This document shows positions 27,129 to 34,667 of a stretch of 64,000 bases of DNA, piece by piece. Under the pieces are notes generated by a model that did not search any database, was not told the origin of the DNA, and saw only the letters and a list, made by a program, of their open reading frames with translations. The translations under genes were made by a program, and so were the position numbers. How positions within the stretch are numbered: the first letter of the stretch is position 1; every line of letters begins with the position of its first letter. Origin of the DNA: Clostridium_AD sp050717515 (lineage in GTDB: Bacteria > Bacillota > Clostridia > Clostridiales > Clostridiaceae); the NCBI RefSeq assembly GCF_050717515.1, contig NZ_JBOITL010000042.1, positions 124,001 to 188,000 on the forward strand, written 5' to 3'.

Positions 27129-27156
27129 TTGTTATTTTAAATAAAGTTAGTATAAT
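27129..27156 (+). promoter_or_regulatory. Probable prdR promoter
   Basis: TTGTTA, 16-base spacer, TATAAT, 36 bases before the prdR start; sigma-A type. Confidence 0.55.
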
Positions 27157-27191
27157 GAAATAAATGGGGAAATAATAAAGAGGGTGATGAA

Positions 27192-28994
27192 TTGGTAATT
27201 GCAGAAATGTTTTACACTGTAAAGGAAATTATGAATAAAAAATTCATAAAAGTAAAAACAAGTGAAAGCATCAAAGAGGCTTTAAATAAAATGATTGATG
27301 CAAACAAAGATGAAGTTTTAGTAGTAGATTCGGCGGGGATGCTAATTGGAGTTTTTACAAAAAAAGATATATCTAAAATTAAAAAAAATAAAAACATATC
27401 TTTTCAGGAAGAAGTTATAAAATATACTAACAAAAATGTAGTTACAATAGATATGAATGCTTCTGCTAGAGCTGCAAGAAATCTAATGATAGAGAATGGA
27501 ATAGGAAGATTACCAGTAATAGAAAATAAAATAATTAAAGGGGTAATTACCAGCAATAATATAAGGGATACTTTTTACCTGAAGATTGATGAAATGTTTG
27601 ATCTTCAAAATAATATTATTGACAACTTACATGAAGCGGTATGTATTTGTAGTGATAGTGGAATAGTAAACTACTGGAATAAGAGTTCTGAACAACTATA
27701 TGGTGTAAGGGCAGAAAATATACTTGGAAAGTATATTGGGTCTTTTTTTCCTAATGCGTTAATTATGAAAACTTTAAAAGATGGTAAACGAAGAGACAAT
27801 GAGGGAAATGAGCCTGTTACAGGTAAGTTTGTTGTTTTAAGTACAGTGCCAATATTCAATGGTAAAGGAAAATTAGTGGCGGTAGTATCTACGGATCGAG
27901 ATGTTACGGAAGTAGTAACATTATCAAAACAATTAGAAAAAGAAAAAAGAAAAGTTGAATTATTGCAGATTGCATATAAGAAAGAAATTGCGGCAAACTA
28001 TAATTTTTCTTCAATTGTAGGGAAAAACAAAAAAATAATTGAAGCTATTGCAATGTCGCAAAAGGTAGCACAAAGTTCTGCTAGCATATTAATTACTGGG
28101 GAAAGTGGTACAGGAAAAGAGGTTTTTGCAAGATCAATTCATGAAGCTAGTGGTAGAGTAGGGAATTTTGTAGCAGTGAATTGTAGTGCAATTCCTGAGC
28201 AATTAATTGAAAGTGAAGTTTTTGGATATGTAGAAGGCGCTTTTACTGGTGCCATTCGGAAAGGCAAAATAGGAAAGTTTGAATTTGCAAATAATGGGAC
28301 TTTGTTTTTAGATGAAATTGGGGATATGCCCATGGAAATGCAAGTAAAATTTTTGAGGGTGCTGCAAGATGGTATAGTATATAGACTGGGAAGTGAAAAG
28401 GGCGTTGTTACAGATACACGCATAATAGCTGCTACAAATAGGAATTTAAATGATTTGATGAAAGAAAAAAAATTTAGAGATGATTTATATTATAGGTTTG
28501 CAGTTGTTCAAATTGAATTACCACCACTTAGGCAGCGAAAAGAAGATATAAAAGAGTTGGTAGATTTATTTATAAAGCAAGTAGCTGATAAAGAAAATAT
28601 AGACATAGATAGCATAGATGAGGGGATATACCCACTGCTTGTTAATTGTAAGTGGGAAGGAAATATTAGAGAACTAAAAAATGTAATACAGAGGATGATT
28701 GTACTTTCTACAGAAGGGAAGATTACATTAGATACACTTCCGGAATACATTCTAGAAAATAGTGAAGACAAAAAAAAAATAGACATATATACCAATGAAA
28801 GTCAAATTTTGGAGCAAGAGCAAAATAAATATGATTTGGCGAAAATCGTTGAGAGCGTAGAAAAAAACACCATAGCAGAAGTGTTACTATCCGTGGGTGG
28901 AAATAAACAGAAAGCCGCAAAAATATTAAATTTAAAGAGAAGTACTTTATATTATAAATTAAATCAATATGGTCTTTTAGAAAAGCAAAACTAG
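27192..28994 (+). CDS. prdR: Sigma-54-dependent activator of proline reductase genes
   Basis: 600-residue bacterial enhancer-binding protein. Domains: tandem CBS pair (about residues 7-125), PAS domain (about 135-240), AAA+ domain with Walker A GESGTGKE at 303-310, the sigma-54-contacting GAFTGA at 349-354 and Walker B GTLFLDEIG, and a C-terminal Fis-type helix-turn-helix (NKQKAAKILNLKRSTLYYKL). The start TTG at 27192 follows AGAGGGTGATG. It lies directly upstream of a sigma-54 promoter and the prd genes, as prdR does in Clostridioides difficile, where it activates prd genes in response to proline. CBS domains usually bind adenosine nucleotides, so a second energy-linked input is possible. 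Confidence 0.92.
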   Translation: MVIAEMFYTVKEIMNKKFIKVKTSESIKEALNKMIDANKDEVLVVDSAGMLIGVFTKKDISKIKKNKNISFQEEVIKYTNKNVVTIDMNASARAARNLMIENGIGRLPVIENKIIKGVITSNNIRDTFYLKIDEMFDLQNNIIDNLHEAVCICSDSGIVNYWNKSSEQLYGVRAENILGKYIGSFFPNALIMKTLKDGKRRDNEGNEPVTGKFVVLSTVPIFNGKGKLVAVVSTDRDVTEVVTLSKQLEKEKRKVELLQIAYKKEIAANYNFSSIVGKNKKIIEAIAMSQKVAQSSASILITGESGTGKEVFARSIHEASGRVGNFVAVNCSAIPEQLIESEVFGYVEGAFTGAIRKGKIGKFEFANNGTLFLDEIGDMPMEMQVKFLRVLQDGIVYRLGSEKGVVTDTRIIAATNRNLNDLMKEKKFRDDLYYRFAVVQIELPPLRQRKEDIKELVDLFIKQVADKENIDIDSIDEGIYPLLVNCKWEGNIRELKNVIQRMIVLSTEGKITLDTLPEYILENSEDKKKIDIYTNESQILEQEQNKYDLAKIVESVEKNTIAEVLLSVGGNKQKAAKILNLKRSTLYYKLNQYGLLEKQN

Positions 28995-29015
28995 AGTGTC
29001 AGAAAACTAAACAGT

Positions 29016-29033
29016 GTGTCGGTTTTCCGACAC
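29016..29033 (+). promoter_or_regulatory. Candidate PrdR binding site (palindrome)
   Basis: A perfect inverted repeat GTGTCGG-TTTT-CCGACAC lies about 180 bases upstream of the sigma-54 promoter. Related direct copies GTGTCAGAAAAC (28996) and GTGTCGGAAAAT (29092) flank it. The position suits an enhancer for the AAA+ activator encoded next door. Binding is inferred. Confidence 0.6.
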
Positions 29034-29085
29034 GCCTAATACTGCTAAAAAGCGTTATAAAACGACTTTTAGGTAATGAAATGTG

Positions 29086-29119
29086 AAAATAGTGTCGGAA
29101 AATAGACGCTATTTTTTTT
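29086..29119 (+). terminator. Terminator after prdR
   Basis: Stem AAAATAGTGTC/GACGCTATTTT (11 bp with one G.U) and 8-base loop, followed by TTTTTTTT. Confidence 0.85.
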
Positions 29120-29213
29120 GATTAAAAAATAATAGCTTGTATTGAAGAACTCTATAGACTGACAAATCAGTATTTACAACATCTATAGGCAAAGTATAAA
29201 ATCTTTGAAAAGT

Positions 29214-29228
29214 TGGCACACTAATTGC
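29214..29228 (+). promoter_or_regulatory. Sigma-54 (-24/-12) promoter of the prd operon
   Basis: TGGCAC, 5 bases, TTGC: an exact match to the core consensus, 37 bases before the prdC start. Together with the adjacent sigma-54 activator gene this is strong evidence for RpoN control. Confidence 0.93.
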
Positions 29229-29264
29229 GTATATATTTAAGTGAAAGAATATGGAGGTGGTTTT

Positions 29265-30569
29265 ATGCCAATGACCTATAAATTTCCTCTTAAAATGCAC
29301 GTAGGTGCACCTTCTACTACAATTGTAAAAGAAGGGCAAATTGTTAAAAGAGGCGAATGTATTGCAAACCCAGAGGGATGCGGTGCTAAAATTCATTCTA
29401 GTATCACTGGAAAAGTAACTAAAATTACAGAAAATGAAATCTTTATTTTAGCGGACGAAAATCAAAGTACGGAGTACATAAAAATTAAAAAATGTGGGAA
29501 AATAGAAGATACTGCCTATGAAGCAGGTATTGTTGGTGCCGGTGGAGCTGGATTTCCTACTCATATTAAATTAAAAACACAGGTGCCTGATGGATATGTA
29601 ATTGCAAATTGTGTTGAATGCGAACCAGCATTACATCATAATATAGAAGTTTTAGAAAAAAACCCAGAGTGTATTATTAAGGGAATAAGATATGCTATGA
29701 CTGCAACTGGGGCGCCAAAGGGTTATATAGCAGTAAAAGCAAAAAACAAAAAAGCTATTGCATCACTTAAAAAGGCACTTTCTGGAGCAATAGATGTAGA
29801 AGTAAAAGAGTTAAGAGATATATATCCAATGGGTGAGGAAAGAGCATTGATTCATGAAATATTTGGAACATGGCTTAATCCTGATCAATTGCCTTTTGAA
29901 GCAAAATGTGTAGTTCTAAATGGAGAAACTTTAGAAAATCTAACAAATGCCATAGAGCAAGGTAAACCAGTAATAGATAAAGACGTTACAATAGTTGGAA
30001 AATTAAAAGGTGGAAATGAAAGTCATGTTTTCTTACAGGTACCTGTAGGAACTCCAGTGAAATACCTAATTGAAAAAGCGGGTGGAATAGATGGAGAATA
30101 TGGTGAAATCATTATTGGTGGACCATATACAGGAAAATCTGAAGACATAGAAAGTGCAGTTGTTACAAAAACATCAGGTGGTGCAATTGTTACAATACCA
30201 CTTCCGAAATATGAAGGACCAATAGGACTTCTTGTATGTGCTTGCGCAGCAGATGAAGCGAGATTACGGAATGTTGCAGAAAAAATGCATTCAGAAGTAG
30301 TTGGGGTTGCAACATGCAAAAATGTAGTTAAAGTAAGAGGTTTAAACAAATGCTTAACCCCAGGAGATTGTCCAGGGCAGGCAGAAGCAATACTTTACCT
30401 TAAAAAACAAGGCGCAAAAAGAGTATTAATAGCAAATTGTAGTGACTGCTCAAATACAGTAATGTGTTGTGCTCCTAAAATGGGGATTCCAGTATATCAC
30501 CACACAGATCATGTATTTAGAACAATAGATTATCCGCTTACAAGAAGATTACCAATGGAAGAAAAGTAA
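29265..30569 (+). CDS. prdC: RnfC-like electron-transfer protein PrdC
   Basis: 434-residue protein of the PrdC family, related to RnfC, thought to hand electrons to proline reductase. The N-terminal half has RnfC-like GVVGAGGAGFPTHIKL-type sequence and NCVECEPALHHN; the C-terminal part carries many cysteines (CACAADEA, CKNVV, CLTPGDCPGQ, NCSDCSNTVMCCAP). No in-frame TGA is present, so unlike some relatives it needs no selenocysteine. The ATG at 29265 is set by GGAGGTGG 4 bases upstream; an ORF extension to 29241 overlaps the promoter start region. First gene of the operon. Confidence 0.88.
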   Translation: MPMTYKFPLKMHVGAPSTTIVKEGQIVKRGECIANPEGCGAKIHSSITGKVTKITENEIFILADENQSTEYIKIKKCGKIEDTAYEAGIVGAGGAGFPTHIKLKTQVPDGYVIANCVECEPALHHNIEVLEKNPECIIKGIRYAMTATGAPKGYIAVKAKNKKAIASLKKALSGAIDVEVKELRDIYPMGEERALIHEIFGTWLNPDQLPFEAKCVVLNGETLENLTNAIEQGKPVIDKDVTIVGKLKGGNESHVFLQVPVGTPVKYLIEKAGGIDGEYGEIIIGGPYTGKSEDIESAVVTKTSGGAIVTIPLPKYEGPIGLLVCACAADEARLRNVAEKMHSEVVGVATCKNVVKVRGLNKCLTPGDCPGQAEAILYLKKQGAKRVLIANCSDCSNTVMCCAPKMGIPVYHHTDHVFRTIDYPLTRRLPMEEK

Positions 30570-30591
30570 AAAAAATAAGGAGGTTATGTTC

Positions 30592-32697
30592 ATGTCAATG
30601 AGTGATGAGCACGCAGCAGAATTTAAAAATGAAGTCGCAGTTGTATGTTGTAGAACAGAAGAGGGAACAATTCTTACTGCAGCTAATTTAGAAGATCCAT
30701 CAATATTCCCAGATTTAGTGGATTCAGGATTATTAACAATACCTGGAAACTGTTTGAAAATAGGTCAGGTTATTGGGGCAAAACTTACTAAGACAATTGA
30801 TTCACTAGTACCATTAACACCAGAAATAGTAGAGGGTGTAATTGCTACTACAGAAGAGAAGAAAGTAGTAGAATTAACTGATGGTAATGAAAAGGCAGTA
30901 TTAAAAGATAATAAAAGTGCAGGAGATGTTATTACAGCTGAGGATTTAGAAAACCCAATGCATTTTGATAAACTACAAGACTCTCTACTTCTAAAATTAG
31001 ATGAGAGTGTTTTAAGTAGAAGCGAAGTAATTGGTGCAACTTTAAAAGTAGATGCAGTAGCATTAACTCCTGTAACTCCAAACATTTTAGAAGGATTTAA
31101 GGAGGAAGTATCTATGAAAGCTGAAGCACCAGTAATGTCATCTGCTATAAGTGGTGGAGTGTTAAAAATTAAAATTGCAGAAGGTAAGGGTATTGATATA
31201 GAAATCCCTCTTAATTCATTTAGTCAAAATACAGTTCAAGCAGTAGAAACAGTAAAAACAGCAAGCGCTGGAATGGCTGTAGCTAAAGAAGCTGTAAAAG
31301 AAAGTAAGACTCCAGAAGTAAAGCTCGAAGACAAAATTGTAAGAAAGCTTGTTAAAAAACACTTCAAAATAGAAGAAGTTAAATTTGGTCCTGAAACTAA
31401 AATTGAAGGAACAACACTTTATATTAGAGAAAATATCTGCACAGATGCTGTGAAAATCAGCGAACTTGTTACAGATATTAAAATTGATATAATTACACCA
31501 GATAAGTACAACACATATAGTGAAACAATTATGGATGTACAGCCAATTGCTACAAAAGAAGGAGAACATAAATTAGGTCAAGGGGTAACAAGAGTATTAG
31601 ACGGTGTTATCGTTATGGTTACCGGAACAGATGAAAATGGCGTTCAAATTGGAGAATTTGGTTCTTCAGAAGGTATTTTAGAAGAAAATATTATGTGGGG
31701 AAGACCAAGCGCACCAGATAAAGGTGAAATTTTCATTAAAACTCAAGTTACAATACTTGCAGGAATGAACATGGAAAGACCAGGACCTTTTGCTGCTCAT
31801 AAAGCAACAGATATGATCACACAAGAAATTAGAGAAGCTCTAAAGAAACTAGATGAAAGCTTAGTAGTAAACAGTGAAGAATTTGTTCAATACAGAAGAA
31901 CTGGTAGAAAGAAAATAGTAGTAGTAAAAGAAATCATGGGCCAAGGCGCAATGCATGATAACTTAATTCTTCCAGTAGAGCCAGTTGGAATACTTGGTGG
32001 AAAACCAAACGTTGACCTTGGAAATTTACCAATTGTACTTTCACCATTAGAAGTATTAGATGGTGGAATTCATGCATTAACTTGTATAGGACCTGCATCA
32101 AAAGAATGTTCAAGACATTACTGGAGAGAACCACTTGTTATAGCAGCAATGAATGATCCAGAAGTTGATTTTTGCGGAGTTGTACTTGTAGGAAGCCCAC
32201 AAATCAATAGTGAAAAGTTTTATGTATCTGAAAGACTTGGAATGACTATTGAGACAATGGATGTTGCAGGTGCAATTGTTACAACAGAAGGATTTGGAAA
32301 TAACCATATCGACTTTGCTAGCCACATTGAGCAAATAGGTATGCGTGGAATTGGCGTTGTAGGAATGTCTTTCTGTGGAGTTCAAGGTGCTCTAGTTGTT
32401 GGTAATAAGTATACTAAGTACATGGTTGACAACAATAAATCAGAAGCAGGAATTGAAAATGAAGTTTTAGGATGTAATACACTTTGCAAAGAAGATGCAA
32501 TCCGTGCGCTTGCAATGCTTAAAACTGCAATAGCAGGAGAAGAAGTAGTAGCAGCAGAAAGACATTGGAATGCAAATGTTAAGGAAAGCAATCTTGAATC
32601 TGTTGAGAAAACATATGCAGTTTCCATTGAAAGAGTAGAAAATGAAACTTCAATTCCAGTAAGTAAAAAAAGATTAGAAAAATATTCAGCAAAATAA
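30592..32697 (+). CDS. prdA: D-proline reductase proprotein PrdA (pyruvoyl subunit precursor)
   Basis: 701-residue proprotein. In the known enzyme it is cleaved in front of a Cys, which becomes the pyruvoyl group that binds D-proline. The matching site here is HALTCIGPASKECSRH with Cys498; cleavage would give a C-terminal chain of 204 residues, close to the known 23-kDa subunit. The N-terminus carries two related segments, residues 25-82 and 111-168 (LEDPSIF...DSGLL...VIGAKL...PLTPEIVEG and LENPMHF...DSLLL...VIGATL...PVTPNILEG), an apparent tandem duplication. The ATG at 30592 is chosen because AAGGAGG lies 8 bases upstream; ATG 30586 is too close. Confidence 0.93.
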   Translation: MSMSDEHAAEFKNEVAVVCCRTEEGTILTAANLEDPSIFPDLVDSGLLTIPGNCLKIGQVIGAKLTKTIDSLVPLTPEIVEGVIATTEEKKVVELTDGNEKAVLKDNKSAGDVITAEDLENPMHFDKLQDSLLLKLDESVLSRSEVIGATLKVDAVALTPVTPNILEGFKEEVSMKAEAPVMSSAISGGVLKIKIAEGKGIDIEIPLNSFSQNTVQAVETVKTASAGMAVAKEAVKESKTPEVKLEDKIVRKLVKKHFKIEEVKFGPETKIEGTTLYIRENICTDAVKISELVTDIKIDIITPDKYNTYSETIMDVQPIATKEGEHKLGQGVTRVLDGVIVMVTGTDENGVQIGEFGSSEGILEENIMWGRPSAPDKGEIFIKTQVTILAGMNMERPGPFAAHKATDMITQEIREALKKLDESLVVNSEEFVQYRRTGRKKIVVVKEIMGQGAMHDNLILPVEPVGILGGKPNVDLGNLPIVLSPLEVLDGGIHALTCIGPASKECSRHYWREPLVIAAMNDPEVDFCGVVLVGSPQINSEKFYVSERLGMTIETMDVAGAIVTTEGFGNNHIDFASHIEQIGMRGIGVVGMSFCGVQGALVVGNKYTKYMVDNNKSEAGIENEVLGCNTLCKEDAIRALAMLKTAIAGEEVVAAERHWNANVKESNLESVEKTYAVSIERVENETSIPVSKKRLEKYSAK

Positions 32698-32706
32698 GGA
32701 GAAACA

Positions 32707-32961
32707 ATGAAATACGGCGATAAGATAATAGAAATGTATGGAATTATAGTAGAAAAGCATGAGGGTATGGTATGTATCGATTTAAAAGGAAGATTAGGGT
32801 ACATGAAGATACCAATGAGGATGCTAATTACAGATTATCCTGTGCAGGTAGGTCAAGAAGTCGGATTTAGAATGAGTTTCATTGAGGTTCTTTCTGAAGA
32901 ACCCAACGAAAAATACGTTAGTAATATAGAGACAAGAAACAGAAAGGAAGGGAAAGTATAA
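32707..32961 (+). CDS. Small conserved prd-operon protein between prdA and prdB
   Basis: 84-residue protein, mostly predicted beta strands (IIEMYGIIVEKHEGMVCIDLKG, then QVGQEVGFRMSFIEVL), compatible with a small OB- or S1-like barrel, with no Cys-rich or catalytic motif. A gene of this size (orfZ) lies between prdA and prdB in the described Stickland clusters. It begins 9 bases after the prdA stop and its TAA overlaps the prdB ATG (TAATG), so translation is coupled. Function unknown; a role in assembly or maturation of the reductase is only a guess. Confidence 0.8.
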   Translation: MKYGDKIIEMYGIIVEKHEGMVCIDLKGRLGYMKIPMRMLITDYPVQVGQEVGFRMSFIEVLSEEPNEKYVSNIETRNRKEGKV

Positions 32962-33686
32962 TGAGTTTAACAACCGTTAAAGGATTACAATCAGAAATAT
33001 TTGTACCAATTACACCACCACCAGTTTGGACACCGGTAACAAAACCATTAAATGAAATGAGAGTTGCTTTTGCCACTGCTTCAGGAGTACATTTGAAAAC
33101 AGACAAGAGATTTAATTTAGCAGGAGACTTTACTTTTAGAGCTGTTCCAGGTAATACAAAATCTAATGACTTAATGGTATCCCATGGTGGATATGATAAT
33201 GGAGACGTAAACAAAGATATAAATTGTATGTTCCCCATTGATAGATTAAGAGAACTTGCAGCTGAAGGATTTATAAAAGAAATTGCTCCAATGCATTATG
33301 GATTTATGGGCGGCGGCGGAGACCAAGATAAGTTTAAAAACGAAACTGGTCCTGCTATTGCAAAGTTACTAAAAGCTGAAGGTGTAGACGCAGTTGTTTT
33401 AACAGCTGGCTGAGGAACTTGTCACCGCTCCGCTGTACTTGTACAGAGAGCGATAGAGGAATCAGGGATTCCTACGATACTTATTGCAGCGCTGCCACCA
33501 GTAGTTAGGCAAGCTGGAACACCAAGATCTGTTGCACCACTTGTTCCAATGGGAGCAAATGCTGGAGCACCAAATGATAAAGAAATGCAAACAAATATAT
33601 TAAAAGCTACTTTATTACAACTTATAGCTATACCATCAGCTGGAAAAATTGTTCCATTACCTTATGAGTACGCAGCAAAAGTTTAA
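32961..33686 (+). CDS. prdB: D-proline reductase selenoprotein subunit PrdB
   Basis: 241-residue selenoprotein. The frame runs through an in-frame TGA at 33411-33413 (Sec151, context TAG-U-GTCHRS), which must be read as selenocysteine, and ends at TAA 33684-33686. The Sec side chain attacks D-proline bound to the PrdA pyruvoyl group, opening the ring to 5-aminovalerate. A 27-base hairpin 12 bases after the TGA serves as the bacterial SECIS. Sequence on both sides of the TGA is well formed (FMGGGGDQDKFKNETGPAIA before; AVLVQRAIEESGIPTILIAA after), so it is not a broken gene. Confidence 0.96.
33426..33452 (+). promoter_or_regulatory. SECIS hairpin of prdB
   Basis: Stem CGCTC/GAGCG plus CTGTA/TACAG with loop CTTG, inside the coding region 12 bases downstream of the UGA at 33411, the placement used by SelB in bacteria. 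Confidence 0.85.
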
Positions 33687-33745
33687 CGACATTGCAGCAC
33701 CGAAGGTGATGAACAGCTGCGAAGGTGATGAACAGCTGCGAAGGT
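33684..33745 (+). repeat. Dispersed repeat copy C with 19-bp tandem units
   Basis: TAACGACATT overlaps the prdB stop codon. It is followed by AGCACC and then two exact tandem copies of CGAAGGTGATGAACAGCTG (33701-33719, 33720-33738) plus a partial third. The start and the AGCACC...GATGA part resemble copies at 26929 and 59509. Confidence 0.65.
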
Positions 33746-33762
33746 TATAATTAAATAAAATT

Positions 33763-33799
33763 AGGAATGTCGCCAAATTTAATTTTGGCGCATTCCTAT
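33763..33799 (+). repeat. Hairpin between prdB and prdD
   Basis: TAGGAATG-CGCCAAA pairs with TTTGGCG-CATTCCTA with small bulges. There is no T-tail, so it more likely protects or punctuates the mRNA than terminates it. Confidence 0.6.
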
Positions 33800-33826
33800 A
33801 TAAAAAAATGAATTGTGGTGAGATGT

Positions 33827-34591
33827 ATGGAAAATGAAATTGAAATGCGAAAATTATTGATTAAAACATTCCATATTGAAAAAGTAGAGTTTGGTAAAAA
33901 AACTATTATCCAAAATAAAATATTGTACTTAAGAGAAGATATAAAGAAGGATTTAATGCAAGAATCTATAGATATTATAAAGTGTATCGAAGTGGAAATA
34001 GTAAATCCAAAACAACATGATTTTTTTGTTAATAGCATTATGGATTTTTCACCAATAGCAACTAAGGTTTTAGGGAAAATTGGTGATGGAATAACACATA
34101 CTTTAACAGGAGTCTATGTTATGCTCACGGGTATAGATGAAATGGGAATTCAAGTTGCAGAATTTGGATCTTCAGAAGGCATTTTATCAGAGCAAGTAGT
34201 GTTTGGTCGTGCAGGTACTCCAAATGAAACAGATATTATAATTCATGTAGATGTAATACTCAAAGATGGAATGGGCGCAGTAAGGATAGGACCCACAGCA
34301 GCACATAGGGCCTGTGATAGATTAGTTCAGGAAATAAGGGAAGCTTTAAAGAAAATGAATGGAAAAGTATATGATGAGAAGTTTGAATATTTTGACAAAA
34401 TTAAACTTGGAAAAAAGAAAGTAGTTGTTATAAAACAGGTAGCGGGTCAAGGTGCAATGTATGATACACAGTTACTCGGCAAAGAACCGGGTGGCTTTGA
34501 AAGTGGCAGATCTATTATAGATTTAGGGAATGTACCAATAATATTGAGCCCGAATGAATATAGAGATGGTGCTTTGAGGGCTATGCATTAA
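33827..34591 (+). CDS. prdD: PrdD, homologous to the N-terminal part of PrdA
   Basis: 254 residues collinear with PrdA from about residue 245 to its processing site: shared motifs FHIEKVEFG, SPIATKVLGKIGDGITHTL, GIQVAEFGSSEGIL, VVVIKQVAGQGAMYD, and LGNVPIILSP. It stops at GALRAMH, exactly where PrdA reads GGIHALTC. It lacks the PrdA N-terminal repeats. The family is known from other prd operons, where it is thought to support the reductase; its precise role is unclear. ATG 33827 is used because GGTGAG precedes it. Confidence 0.88.
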   Translation: MENEIEMRKLLIKTFHIEKVEFGKKTIIQNKILYLREDIKKDLMQESIDIIKCIEVEIVNPKQHDFFVNSIMDFSPIATKVLGKIGDGITHTLTGVYVMLTGIDEMGIQVAEFGSSEGILSEQVVFGRAGTPNETDIIIHVDVILKDGMGAVRIGPTAAHRACDRLVQEIREALKKMNGKVYDEKFEYFDKIKLGKKKVVVIKQVAGQGAMYDTQLLGKEPGGFESGRSIIDLGNVPIILSPNEYRDGALRAMH

Positions 34592-34667
34592 TAATCATCT
34601 TTGGTGTCATTAATCGGCACTTCTTTCAGTGTCGTTAAACTATGTAATCCTGGTGAGGAGGAATACT

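Noticed and set aside
29092..29103. Third GTGTCGGAAAA copy as a PrdR site
   Set aside because: It lies inside the prdR terminator hairpin, so its conservation may reflect RNA pairing; only the palindrome at 29016 was kept as a firm candidate.
30765..31085. 106-residue ORF antisense to prdA (and many similar antisense ORFs)
   Set aside because: Shadow of the strongly coding opposite strand, no ribosome binding site and no recognisable protein pattern.
32961..33413. PrdB read as a 150-residue protein ending at TGA 33413
   Set aside because: Conserved sequence continues in the same frame to 33686 and a SECIS hairpin follows the TGA, as in known selenoprotein PrdB; the stop is a selenocysteine codon.
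33701..33745. CRISPR array at the 19-bp tandem repeat
   Set aside because: Units are directly adjacent without spacers, only two full copies are present, and there are no cas genes.
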